Of a DNA stretch of 64,000 nt, positions 1 through 8,087 are shown in pieces. The translations under genes were made by a program, and so were the position numbers. Location: positions 1 to 64,000 of the forward strand of contig URMK01000025.1 of NCBI GenBank assembly GCA_900548905.1. The letters are read 5' to 3'. Every line of letters begins with the position of its first letter. Position 1 is the first letter of the stretch. Source of the DNA: an uncultured Lachnospiraceae bacterium (GTDB lineage: Bacteria > Bacillota > Clostridia > Lachnospirales > Lachnospiraceae). The notes under the pieces were generated by a model. It was not told the DNA's origin. It saw nothing but the letters and a program-made list of their open reading frames with translations, and did no database searches.

Positions 1-36
1 CTTCCGTCTTTTAAAAGGTGGTGGTAAAGCTAAATA

Positions 37-879
37 TCAATATGTCAGTACACTAGTTAAATACTGCAGTAAAGGTAAATTAGCCAATAATCCAAGAAAG
101 CTAAAGCAAAGTGTCAGATTTCTTTTTATTAAATTTACTGAAGGTTGATAAAATAGCGGTAATGATAACAAGAAAATTCCTGCCAGACAGATAGCTACTG
201 TATCCCCGAATAAAAAGAGTAGTATTATTCCCATAATTGATACCAACAGATAAAAAATTCTCCTTTTTGTTCTACACTCCTTTTCATATAAAATAGAACT
301 AATACCAAAAGTAAGCAATAACCAAGATGCAGCTTCAGGCTGTCGCAGTATAATATCTGATCCCAGAAATCCTTGTCTTTCAGTCAGATATTGATATAGC
401 ATATCCAAATATAGAAAAAAAGCAGAAAACAATATCAAATTGAGATAATATCCTAAGTTTCCTGAAAATGATTTCAAAAGAAAGATTGTAATTATCAGGC
501 ATAAAAAAAATATTTCAGAATAAAAATAAACTTCCTGAAAAGCAAACCTTATACTCCCTTTAATTATAAGTAATGCTGTTAAAAAAAACAAAATACAGTC
601 TATACGGCATAATGGCTTTTTTACTACTATAGTTTTTCTGCGAAAAAAAGAAAGAACTAATAGGGCTGTCAATAATGTCAACAAATAATAAACGAGTTCT
701 TTTTCCGTAAAAACTTCAAGTATTTTAGTATCCGACAAATACAGCGGATAAAAAAAACACATAATCCTCAAATAGATATCAAGAATGGCCATTCTACCTT
801 CATATAAATCAGGACAACAGAACTTTTTCACTCTTTTACCCAACAATATTATGCTTGTCTTATTCAATACATTTTGCAT
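37..879 (-). CDS. O-antigen polymerase-like membrane protein, short
   Basis: This very hydrophobic protein has about eight to nine predicted membrane segments and is the last gene of the polysaccharide operon. The pattern of long helices, with a Gly-Asp-Thr turn inside a long hydrophobic stretch near residue 225, recalls Wzy/O-antigen ligase proteins. It has about 280 residues, whereas such proteins usually exceed 400, so it may be truncated or belong to another family. The ATG at 879 is chosen because AAGGA lies about 10 nt upstream; TTG codons at 885 and 897 are alternatives. It overlaps the preceding glycosyltransferase by about 20 nt, which suggests translational coupling. The base composition is clearly AT-richer than in the upstream operon genes, as in the neighbouring GT4 gene, which may mark a swapped serotype-type cassette. 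Polymerase function is inferred from topology and context only. Confidence 0.5.
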   Translation of the reverse strand: MQNVLNKTSIILLGKRVKKFCCPDLYEGRMAILDIYLRIMCFFYPLYLSDTKILEVFTEKELVYYLLTLLTALLVLSFFRRKTIVVKKPLCRIDCILFFLTALLIIKGSIRFAFQEVYFYSEIFFLCLIITIFLLKSFSGNLGYYLNLILFSAFFLYLDMLYQYLTERQGFLGSDIILRQPEAASWLLLTFGISSILYEKECRTKRRIFYLLVSIMGIILLFLFGDTVAICLAGIFLLSLPLFYQPSVNLIKRNLTLCFSFLGLLANLPLLQYLTSVLTY

Positions 880-2014
880 TCTCAACTTTTCCTTCAATGC
901 ATTTATTCAGGAAATTCCTGAAATCTTTTTCTACTATACTAGTTTCATATTTATCTAAAAAATGCTGTCTAACTAATTGATTAATACAAGAATTACTATT
1001 GATATTGGATTTGATTTGTTTCACAAACTCTTCCTTGGTATTACATTCATAAATTCCCCTGTTTCTTATTTCTTCTATATCATAACCTTCAAGTGCTTCC
1101 TGGGTTGCAAATACATTTTTCCCATACATCATGGCTTCCGCTGTTTTGACTTTCATACCATTACCGAAAAAAATGGGTATAATAACTGCATTTGCCTGAT
1201 TATAATAATCAGATAAATTTTCTACAGTTCCTATTACTTCAACATTATTCCTTTCCAACTCTTTTTTTTTGCTTTCCATATTTTTTCCAACGATATAGAG
1301 TACATAGTCTGTAAGTTCCTGCATTACCTCTTCAATAAACCATTTTATACCTGCTATATTAGGAGCAAATAAAGATCCTACAAAAAGTAGTATAGGCTTT
1401 GATTTTATACCTACATTATTTATTCTCTCAACATATGCATCTTTTAAAGTAATGGGTAGTATATAACTCTTCTTATCTCCATAAAGTTGTCTCGATTCCT
1501 TTTTATCTCTTTCATTCAGATAAATACAGTAATCAGCGGCCTTAACCGCCTGTTTTTCATTATATGAATATGAAAAAAAAGGAATGATATAACCAATACT
1601 CTCATGAATAAGCTTATTTTTAGCATAATTCCTTTCAATATTGTGAAAAAAAATAATTTTTAATGGATCCCCTCCTATGTCTTTTAAAAACCCCCCTATC
1701 GTAGAAGAGTCACAAAATATAATCTCAGCATTCAAATGATTTATATAATTAACTGCTGCCTTTTTTATTTTTCGGTTGCAGACATTTCTTCCCGACATAG
1801 TATTTATCAGCAAACTCATTTTATTATTCTGTGTAGGAAATATCTTTTCATTTTCACATAACTCCTCATACCTATGATTAGAAAACATACACAAATATAC
1901 ATTTTTATAACCAAATATACTTCTAAGCAGATTGTAATTTCGTAGACTGCATAACTGTCCTCCATTTTGAGGATTATATAAAAATTCATGTCCTGCTATA
2001 AACAATATTTTCAC
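860..2014 (-). CDS. GT4-family glycosyltransferase
   Basis: This is a predicted cytoplasmic retaining glycosyltransferase of the GT-B fold. The C-terminal half shows the family's nucleotide-sugar site: a segment around residue 215 (LLFVGSLFAPNIAGIKWF) followed by IPIFFGNGMKVKTAEAMMYG near residue 285, where the Glu of the E-A-M stretch normally contacts the donor ribose. A GTG start at 2014 is preferred over the TTG at 2020 because GAGGG lies 8 nt upstream of it. At about 384 aa the length is normal for GT4. It is the penultimate gene of the polysaccharide operon, 22 nt downstream of another GT4. It is AT-rich compared with that neighbour, suggesting a variable sugar-specificity module. Donor and acceptor cannot be read from the sequence. 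Confidence 0.85.
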   Translation of the reverse strand: MKILFIAGHEFLYNPQNGGQLCSLRNYNLLRSIFGYKNVYLCMFSNHRYEELCENEKIFPTQNNKMSLLINTMSGRNVCNRKIKKAAVNYINHLNAEIIFCDSSTIGGFLKDIGGDPLKIIFFHNIERNYAKNKLIHESIGYIIPFFSYSYNEKQAVKAADYCIYLNERDKKESRQLYGDKKSYILPITLKDAYVERINNVGIKSKPILLFVGSLFAPNIAGIKWFIEEVMQELTDYVLYIVGKNMESKKKELERNNVEVIGTVENLSDYYNQANAVIIPIFFGNGMKVKTAEAMMYGKNVFATQEALEGYDIEEIRNRGIYECNTKEEFVKQIKSNINSNSCINQLVRQHFLDKYETSIVEKDFRNFLNKCIEGKVENAKCIE

Positions 2015-2036
2015 GGACAATTCCCTCTTTCTTATT

Positions 2037-3176
2037 TCAACGAACTAACCTTTCTAAAACTTCCGCAATCCGCTCCCAGGAAAATCTATAAGCCTCAGCC
2101 CTTACATTTTTTTCAAAATCTGTTTCCTTCTGCTCTTGAAAATATGCAATTACAGCCTCCGCCAATTCTCCCTGGTTCCGTGCTTCCACCACATACCCTG
2201 TTTTCCCGTCCTCAACCACATCCGGCAGTCCTCCCACATCCGTAACCACCACAGGCTTCTCAAACCCATACGCAATCTGGACTATCCCGCTTTGCGTGGC
2301 ATCAACGTAAGGCAGTACCACTAAATCACATGCAGCAAAAAATTTTTCTATCTCCCGGTCAGGAATATACCCATCATAAATATCGATAAATTCTTCTGCT
2401 CCATTTTCCTTTATTAAATTGACATACGCCTCTTTATTCTCTTCACTTCCAAAATCACCGACAATCATTAACTTAATATCTGCTATGTTACGGCTTATTT
2501 CAGGCATGGCTTCTATCAGATACCGCAGCCCTTTATACTCTCTTACAAAACCAAAAAACAGAAGTACTTTTTCCTGCATGGATTTTTTTAAAAGTTCCCT
2601 GGACTTTTCTTTAGACAGGTTTTCAAACTTAAAGGCATTGTAGGTTGGATGAACTGTCTGTTCGTATCTGGCATCCGGCATGATACCTTTCAAATCCCCG
2701 GCATCCGTTCCCGATTGTACGATAAAATAATCTCCCTGCTTCAGGACCATTCTCGTCAGCATTCTGTCCAGCGGGAATCTTTCATGCGGGAATACGTTAT
2801 GGCAGACAAACAGAATTTTTAATCCTCCCAGGGCTTTCGCCAGGCTCCAATAGCATGGCGCAAAATAAGGATGCCACCATTGAATAATCACAAGATCCGG
2901 TTTTTGTTTTTTTATTTTTCCGGCTGTTGTAAACCAGTTTATTGGGTTTGCCGTATGTAACCAATAATTGGTGCCCTCAATTTTAAAACTGTCGTTATCA
3001 TAATCTCTTTGCTTATTTTTATAAAGCAGCCTGGGATACTGGAATTTGTAAGAGACCATGGTAACCTTATATTTCTTAGAAAGTGCACGGTACATCAGAC
3101 CTGTATAATGGGAAATTCCTCCTTTATACGGGTATACCGGTCCTACAAGAACTATATTTTCCATGTTCTCTCTCAT
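2037..3176 (-). CDS. GT4-family glycosyltransferase
   Basis: This GT-B glycosyltransferase has 379 aa. The N-terminus carries a glycine-rich acceptor-domain loop (VGPVYPYKGGISHYTGLMYR). The C-terminal domain has LLFFGFVREYKGLRYLIEA near residue 210 and the donor-site stretch VLPYVDATQSGIVQIAYGFE, followed by KPVVVTDVGGLPDVV near residue 310, all typical of GT4. It probably adds a sugar to a lipid-linked repeat unit at the cytoplasmic face. The ATG overlaps the stop of the SH3 protein gene by 4 nt, which implies coupled translation. A second ATG four codons inside is a possible alternative start. Composition matches the core operon genes rather than the AT-rich downstream pair. Confidence 0.88.
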   Translation of the reverse strand: MRENMENIVLVGPVYPYKGGISHYTGLMYRALSKKYKVTMVSYKFQYPRLLYKNKQRDYDNDSFKIEGTNYWLHTANPINWFTTAGKIKKQKPDLVIIQWWHPYFAPCYWSLAKALGGLKILFVCHNVFPHERFPLDRMLTRMVLKQGDYFIVQSGTDAGDLKGIMPDARYEQTVHPTYNAFKFENLSKEKSRELLKKSMQEKVLLFFGFVREYKGLRYLIEAMPEISRNIADIKLMIVGDFGSEENKEAYVNLIKENGAEEFIDIYDGYIPDREIEKFFAACDLVVLPYVDATQSGIVQIAYGFEKPVVVTDVGGLPDVVEDGKTGYVVEARNQGELAEAVIAYFQEQKETDFEKNVRAEAYRFSWERIAEVLERLVR

Positions 3177-3745
3177 CTCATTTTTCCTGTATTCTTCTTC
3201 ATACCTGCAGGTTTTCCGTCATTCTTTGGTTTTCGCAATGCGGAAACCACTCCTGTCACAAACACTGCAGCAATTAAAACAATAATAACGATTCTCCAAA
3301 CCTTTGACCGTGTTATTGCTTTTCTCTGCATTTCCAAAGATTCAATAAATGCACTGTCCTCTTCCCCGATTTTCTGCATTTCCTGTTCAAGTGCCGCCGT
3401 ATCCACTGCCGCAGATACCGTCAAATCCGCTGAAGGTACGTATGCCGTTTTCCCCTGGTAATAAATTTCATACCAGCCATCTGTTTCTTCCCCCACAACA
3501 AAAAGGTGGGTCCCAACCGGCAGTTCCACTACGGAAGCTGCATTCTCCGAGGGCTGTCCGCGGCCAATCGTATCCACTGCAGCTGCCATTAAATTCCCCT
3601 GGACATTAGCATTCTGTGATCCATCCGCTTCCTCCGCCCGCACGTGCAAAGACATATAGCCGCCCCATAAAAGCAGAAGCAATAATCCTAATAATAAACG
3701 AAATGCTTTCTGTCTGAAATTATCTATATCTCTGGTTTTTCTCAT
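3173..3745 (-). CDS. Membrane-anchored SH3-domain protein
   Basis: This 190-aa protein starts with a basic segment and a hydrophobic helix (about residues 16-36), which is a signal peptide or membrane anchor. An SH3b-like domain follows (about residues 65-115), with the typical VGTHLFVVGEETDGWYEIYY core, then a helical linker and a second membrane helix (about residues 148-170). The tail is basic. The layout puts the SH3b domain outside the cell. SH3b domains commonly bind peptidoglycan or cell-wall peptides, so a role in linking polysaccharide assembly to the wall is plausible but inferred. The start has GAGGG a few bases upstream. The stop codon overlaps the next glycosyltransferase by 4 nt. 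Confidence 0.7.
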   Translation of the reverse strand: MRKTRDIDNFRQKAFRLLLGLLLLLLWGGYMSLHVRAEEADGSQNANVQGNLMAAAVDTIGRGQPSENAASVVELPVGTHLFVVGEETDGWYEIYYQGKTAYVPSADLTVSAAVDTAALEQEMQKIGEEDSAFIESLEMQRKAITRSKVWRIVIIVLIAAVFVTGVVSALRKPKNDGKPAGMKKNTGKMR

Positions 3746-3766
3746 TTTTATCCCTCTTGCAAATCA

Positions 3767-3808
3767 CAGGCCTGCCTGCAATACTGCATCAATCCGTAGT
3801 TTAAAAGG
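3767..3808 (-). repeat. 42-bp dispersed intergenic repeat, copy A
   Basis: A 42-bp block upstream of the SH3 protein gene matches 40 of 42 positions of a block at 41930-41971, 38 kb away. Both lie in short gaps on the leading side of minus-strand genes and in the same orientation. The block begins with the 8-bp palindrome CAGGCCTG and contains the shared core CATCAATCCGTAGTTT. Two members within 64 kb suggest a genome-wide family, either a REP-like element or a conserved post-transcriptional site. Confidence 0.85.
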
Positions 3809-3841
3809 CAATCTCAATCCTGCTCTATCTTCCCTTTTTCC

Positions 3842-4873
3842 TTACCTTACTGCCGCCCCGTCACTGCGTTCCGGGCTAAAATAAAGAATATCCGTTGTTA
3901 AGTCCTTCTTCTTATCCTCTTTCACCGGCGCTTCCCTGTCATATTCCATCCGTTTCACATGATACTGCACATCCTGCAGTATTTTCCTGTTTGCCGCGAT
4001 CACATCCGCAACCAGACCTATCATGAAGGTTAAAAATCCAATTATAATCAGGGTACACGCCAGAATAAGGGACTGTATATGCCCGCTGCCCGTACCATTT
4101 GCAAGAAAATATAAAAACCGCACGCCAATCCCTAATCCGATCAGCACGCTTGGAATGGACAGCAGAGTAAAGCACATAAGCGGCTTGTACATCATATAGG
4201 CCCGCAAAATAGTCAGAACCGATTTTTTCACATAGCCCCAGATACTCTTGAATAATCTGGAGGGACGCAGTTCCGCATTTGTCCGGATGGGAACGCTTGT
4301 GACGGCAATTTTTTCCCTGCCCGCCTGTACGATCGTCTCCAACGTATAGGTATAATCATTTACCACATTCACGCGCATGGCGGCTTCCCGTGAAAAGGCA
4401 CGGAAACCGCTGGGTGCATCGGGAATTTCCGTATGGGAAGCTTTGCGCACTACCCAGCTTCCGAAATGCTGCAGTTTCTTTTTTACAAAGGAAAAATGAT
4501 CCGTATCATCAATAGGCCTCTCTCCGATTACCATATCCGCTTCCCCGTCCAGAATGGGGTTAATCAGTACCGCAATGTCGTCTCCGCAATACTGGTTATC
4601 GGCATCGGTATTCACGATGATATCGGCGCCGCATTTCAGGCAGCCGTCCAGGCCGGCCACAAAACCTTTTGCCAGCCCCTTGTTCTGTTTAAAGTTTACT
4701 ACATGATGCACGCCCCATTTCCGGGCCACTTCCACCGTATCGTCATGGCTTCCGTCATTGATGATCAAATACTCGATCGCATCAATTCCATCCAGTTTTT
4801 TGGGCAGATCATTGAGTGCTACTTCCAGAGTTTCCGCTTCGTTATAACACGGGATTTGAATAATCAGTTTCAT
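3842..4873 (-). CDS. GT2 glycosyltransferase, dolichol-phosphate mannose synthase-like
   Basis: This GT-A enzyme begins MKLIIQIPCYNEAETL and has the DPM1-like order of motifs: PCYNE at the N-terminus, LIINDGSHDDT near residue 38, and ADIIVNTDADNQY near residue 80 for the metal-binding DxD region. Two membrane helices follow at about residues 215-275. It probably charges polyprenyl phosphate with a sugar from a nucleotide donor, giving the lipid-linked donor used by the membrane glycosyltransferase encoded immediately upstream. The ATG at 4873 is chosen because GCGGAGG lies 5 nt upstream and the family motif starts there; a GTG at 4939 would add 22 unconvincing residues. This and the next gene form the classic polyprenyl-phosphate-sugar pair. 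The transferred sugar is unknown. Confidence 0.88.
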   Translation of the reverse strand: MKLIIQIPCYNEAETLEVALNDLPKKLDGIDAIEYLIINDGSHDDTVEVARKWGVHHVVNFKQNKGLAKGFVAGLDGCLKCGADIIVNTDADNQYCGDDIAVLINPILDGEADMVIGERPIDDTDHFSFVKKKLQHFGSWVVRKASHTEIPDAPSGFRAFSREAAMRVNVVNDYTYTLETIVQAGREKIAVTSVPIRTNAELRPSRLFKSIWGYVKKSVLTILRAYMMYKPLMCFTLLSIPSVLIGLGIGVRFLYFLANGTGSGHIQSLILACTLIIIGFLTFMIGLVADVIAANRKILQDVQYHVKRMEYDREAPVKEDKKKDLTTDILYFSPERSDGAAVR

Positions 4874-4942
4874 AACAGCCTCCGCTTTCTCCGATGGTAC
4901 ATTGCTGACGCTTCCTGTCCGTTCTTTCCTATCCGTCACGAA

Positions 4943-6712
4943 TCAGGAATTATAGTACAGACACAGATGCCCGGCTTCCCAGCTTCTTTCGTATTGTGTT
5001 TCCATTATTTTTCTATATTCACTGCCGGCTTCCAGGATAAGCTTATCGTTCCCACGTATATCCTCCGGCCTGATTTCCGTTTTCCCTGCATCCCAGATTT
5101 CAATTTTTATTTCTCTCATCCGGAACTGTACCTGTTGTATGTAAGGATTATCTCCTTCGTAAATGTGGATAATCCGGCCTGAATCATCCATCTCCATCGC
5201 TTCCTTCAGCTTGTCCGCAATCTGTATATCCCCATATCCATAGGAATTCCCGATATAAACATAATGCTCGCCCGCCTGAAGCCCAAGCGCCGCCTGCAGA
5301 CACAGCATACCTGCCAGAATCCATTCCGCCTGTCTTTTTCCAAATACGGTTATTACCAGAGCCAGTAAAAGCATCAGGCATACCCCGGCTCCCCAGGCCT
5401 TCCATAAAAAAGGAATTGCCCGGAAGTGTTCTTCCTCCAGCAGATAACTCATACCTATCATAAAATAGCCATGGATATTGTCCATGCCGGTATCATTTGC
5501 ATGGATAATAAAAGTTGCAATCCCGGCAAACAGCGCCGTGCTTCCTATCGCTATGCCGGTGCCAAGCCACAGCCTCCGGCTTTCCAGGACCTTCTTGATT
5601 CCCAGTGCCAGAAGAAGGGGAACAATCAATTCGCTGTATCTTCCATGTATAAATAAATCCAATCGGCTGTTTCCCGTATCCGCACTGCCCAATGTGTAAA
5701 TCACTGTAACTATAAACTGTGCCGCAGTCGCAAGAAGCATAAAACACCAGATATAATCTTTTTTTACCAGGCTTCCTTTTTTCCATTCCCGAAAGGTATC
5801 AGCCACTTTTGTTATAAGGAGATAAATTCCCCAATAAGCAAGACCACAGGTTGCCAGCCCCAGATACAGTGCTTTACCGGCGCAGCCCGCCAGGAAATTC
5901 TTTATCCCGCTGATACTCACCAGAACCTTAAGCTTTTCCCACTGTCCGGAATAGTCATTGTATTGAAGCAGTTCCTCCGAGGCCCCATGATAAAGCTTTT
6001 CAATCAGGCCATCCTTTATTCCCAACCCAACTAAAACGAAAGCAAACAGCAGAAATAATGCCAATAGTACATTTTTACGAAGTTTGGAATCCTTATTGCC
6101 AAAAGCCCACAAAAGCAAAGTCACGCTCCCTGCCGCAATCATTCCAATACTTCTCATGTGCACGAAATAGATATATACCAGCGCGGCCGACAGCCCGACA
6201 GCCGTCAATACGCGGGGTTTTTCAAGGAAACAGAAAAATAAATAACATATCAGGATATATAAAAACAGAAGCAGGCCTTCCGTCATTGTCATCTGCATAT
6301 AAAAAATCCAGGGCGGGTACAGCACGGCAATCCCGCTGATTATCACAGCCCTTTCTTTTTCCATTCCGGGAAAAAGTTTCTGCATCAGCTTATACAGCAG
6401 CAGAAGCCCGATGCACATCAAAATCATATTTATAACTACCGCCGTCCGGTAGGCAAGAATAGAGTCTTTAACAAAATAGAGAATGGGGGCTAATACCAGG
6501 CTGTATCCGAAGGAATAATAGGAGCCGAGAGAGGTAGCCTCCGACCAGTCCCACCCCAGCATTTTTGCAGCCGGCGCCCAGTATCCGAATTCATCCGGAA
6601 ACAGGGAAAAACCAAAGATACGCTGCAGCCCGTACTGGCACAGGCAAAAACACAAAAGCATCAGCAGCACCAGATAGACAGCTGCTTTGTTTTTTTTCCA
6701 CTTATGTAACAT
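4943..6712 (-). CDS. Multi-spanning membrane glycosyltransferase (ArnT/PMT-like)
   Basis: The protein has 589 aa with about 11-13 membrane helices. The first extracellular loop carries FPDEFGYWAPAAKMLG; acidic residues at this place are the catalytic mark of the GT-C enzymes ArnT and PMT (GT39/GT83), which use polyprenyl-phosphate sugars. A long C-terminal hydrophilic domain of about 130 residues follows. It would move a sugar from the lipid carrier made by the adjacent GT2 enzyme onto a glycan or wall polymer outside the cell. ORF start and stop fit the operon, with AAGGGACGGG just upstream of the ATG. The family match is on topology and the DE motif, so acceptor and sugar remain open. Confidence 0.78.
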   Translation of the reverse strand: MLHKWKKNKAAVYLVLLMLLCFCLCQYGLQRIFGFSLFPDEFGYWAPAAKMLGWDWSEATSLGSYYSFGYSLVLAPILYFVKDSILAYRTAVVINMILMCIGLLLLYKLMQKLFPGMEKERAVIISGIAVLYPPWIFYMQMTMTEGLLLFLYILICYLFFCFLEKPRVLTAVGLSAALVYIYFVHMRSIGMIAAGSVTLLLWAFGNKDSKLRKNVLLALFLLFAFVLVGLGIKDGLIEKLYHGASEELLQYNDYSGQWEKLKVLVSISGIKNFLAGCAGKALYLGLATCGLAYWGIYLLITKVADTFREWKKGSLVKKDYIWCFMLLATAAQFIVTVIYTLGSADTGNSRLDLFIHGRYSELIVPLLLALGIKKVLESRRLWLGTGIAIGSTALFAGIATFIIHANDTGMDNIHGYFMIGMSYLLEEEHFRAIPFLWKAWGAGVCLMLLLALVITVFGKRQAEWILAGMLCLQAALGLQAGEHYVYIGNSYGYGDIQIADKLKEAMEMDDSGRIIHIYEGDNPYIQQVQFRMREIKIEIWDAGKTEIRPEDIRGNDKLILEAGSEYRKIMETQYERSWEAGHLCLYYNS

Positions 6713-6732
6713 ACCCGTCCCTTACGAGAATA

Positions 6733-6772
6733 CTGGGAAACAACCGACAGCCGCCTGCCGGTCATCTCCCAG
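6733..6772 (-). other. Intercistronic stem-loop in polysaccharide operon
   Basis: Between the secreted-protein gene and the membrane glycosyltransferase lies a two-part stem: outer arms CTGGGA/TCCCAG and inner arms CCGACAG/CTGCCGG (one G-T pair) around a 4-nt loop. No U-run follows. It could stabilise the upstream mRNA part or attenuate read-through so that the secreted protein is made in excess. Confidence 0.45.
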
Positions 6773-6811
6773 ACATCTTTCCTGTTGTTTTCTTATGGTT
6801 ATCCTGTGAAA

Positions 6812-7465
6812 TTAAGCTACAGGATACATAATCATTGCATATGCGCCAAGACCGCCTGTCGTATTAAAAGTTACGGTGTTAGGATCTGCATCCAGGTCGG
6901 GAAGCACTTCAATAACGCCGCCGGGACGTACACAGATCATAGCATACGCGAAGCCTGCCTTAACAGCGCTCTTCGGGATTCCGAATGCCATGGTTATAGG
7001 CGCTCCGTCCTGTGCCAGCAGGGAAAATTTTCCGCCTGCAAGCTTGCCCAGTTCTACGTTAACGGTAGCAATTACGGTACCGCCAACTGCTCCGGCAGCC
7101 GCATTGATGCTTGCCATTGCCGCAGGGCTCTTTGCTTCATTGATATCGTATACTCTTGTATAAGGCTGCTCTCCTGCTGCCAGGCCGTAGCCTGCTGCCA
7201 GGGTCGCCTTATCGGTTGCAACTACAGTTCCGGGAATTGTCTTGGACATATACGCTCCCTTTACTGTGGAAGTCAAAACTTTTCCGCCAACGCTTACTGT
7301 GCTTGTCTCGGGGATCGTAGCGGCTACTTCTGTTGATACGGAAGTACTGGATCCTTCGGACGGAGCATTATTGTTGGTAGATGCGTTCACTCCCATCACC
7401 GGAGCCATGACAAGGCTCAGTGCAAGTGCTGTTGCAAGCACTTTTTTTAATGACTTACTTTTCAT
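6812..7465 (-). CDS. Small secreted Ala/Gly/Thr-rich protein of unknown function
   Basis: The 217-aa product has a clear signal peptide: basic MKSKSLKK, a hydrophobic core (VLATALALSLVMAPVMG) and a likely cut after VNA-S near residue 27. The mature part is low in complexity, rich in Ala, Gly, Thr and Val, and predicted to be beta-rich. It has no cysteine pairs apart from one Cys and no sorting signal such as LPXTG. The start at 7465 has a strong AAGGAGGAG site; an ATG 13 codons upstream lacks one. It is the second gene after the XRE regulator and the first structural gene of the operon, so it would be switched with the operon. I do not recognise a family. It may be a surface or matrix protein exported with the polysaccharide. 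Confidence 0.75.
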   Translation of the reverse strand: MKSKSLKKVLATALALSLVMAPVMGVNASTNNNAPSEGSSTSVSTEVAATIPETSTVSVGGKVLTSTVKGAYMSKTIPGTVVATDKATLAAGYGLAAGEQPYTRVYDINEAKSPAAMASINAAAGAVGGTVIATVNVELGKLAGGKFSLLAQDGAPITMAFGIPKSAVKAGFAYAMICVRPGGVIEVLPDLDADPNTVTFNTTGGLGAYAMIMYPVA

Positions 7466-7547
7466 CTTCTTCTCCTCCTTGCGTGTCATTAAATTTATAT
7501 CCAATCATGCATCAGTTAGGAACACATAATTTGAATATCCTCTGTAA

Positions 7548-7949
7548 CTATGTGAGATGTTCTGTCCGGCTTTCCCCGAAAGCATCCTGTTCCTGCTTAC
7601 TGCCCACTCCTCTGGCAAAAATAAGCATCATATCAAGGCAGCACTCGTATTCCGCCGGCGTCAGGCCTTTCAGAATATTCATTACTGCCGTTCCTTTATC
7701 AGGTAATTCCTCTTTCTTTTCTTCCGGGTTTCCATATATAATATAATCCAGGGATATGCCATAGAGATCGGACAGGGCTATCAGCGTCTCTATACTCATA
7801 CCGCAGCTTCCGCGTTCGATATCCGCATAGTATTTTTCCACCTTGCCCACTCTTTCGGATACATATCCTCTGCTCCAGCCCAGCTGTTTCCGCCGCTCGT
7901 ACAGACGGTTGCCTGCCATCAGACGGTTGTAGCTTTTTGATTGGGACAT
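7548..7949 (-). CDS. XRE-family HTH regulator, first gene of polysaccharide operon
   Basis: This 133-aa protein has an N-terminal lambda-repressor-like helix-turn-helix (about residues 12-70), seen as RLYERRKQLGWSRGYVSERV followed by YYADIERGSCGMSIETLIAL and an LDYIIYG end. A helical C-terminal part of about 50 residues follows, possibly for dimerisation. The ATG at 7949 is chosen; one at 7958 is equally possible. Only 37 nt separate the start codon from the left inverted repeat of the invertible segment, and I see no promoter in that gap. Expression should therefore depend on which end of the segment faces it. It may be an auto-regulator of the operon or of the recombinase; the target is unknown. 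Confidence 0.85.
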   Translation of the reverse strand: MSQSKSYNRLMAGNRLYERRKQLGWSRGYVSERVGKVEKYYADIERGSCGMSIETLIALSDLYGISLDYIIYGNPEEKKEELPDKGTAVMNILKGLTPAEYECCLDMMLIFARGVGSKQEQDAFGESRTEHLT

Positions 7950-7985
7950 TTTATACACCTGCTGTCTTTCCTGACGGGATCCGAG

Positions 7986-8018
7986 TTTTCGTAAAATACT
8001 TCCTTTTGCGAAATAAAC
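7986..8018 (+). repeat. Left 33-bp inverted repeat (recombination site) of the promoter switch
   Basis: This 33-bp sequence is the exact reverse complement of 9488-9520. Read on the minus strand it contains two 10-bp arms in opposite orientation, TTTCGCAAAA and TTTTACGAAA (9 of 10 symmetric), around the asymmetric 7-bp spacer GGAAGTA. That is the usual form of a tyrosine-recombinase core site, where the spacer is the strand-exchange region. Identity stops sharply at both ends of the 33 bp, as expected for a recombination site rather than a duplicated promoter region. Confidence 0.93.
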
Positions 8019-8048
8019 GGCAGATCACAATATACTACAGTTATGTTG

Positions 8049-8068
8049 TAAAAAATGACCATTTTTTT
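8049..8068 (-). terminator. Weak terminator-like palindrome after recombinase gene
   Basis: Downstream of the recombinase stop codon an A/T palindrome of about 8-bp arms (AAAAAATG against CATTTTTT) with a very small loop gives a U-run in the minus-strand transcript. It could stop recombinase transcripts before they reach the XRE gene, keeping the operon silent in this orientation. The stem is A-U rich, so efficiency is uncertain. Confidence 0.35.
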
Positions 8069-8087
8069 GACGGCCTATGGCTGTGTT

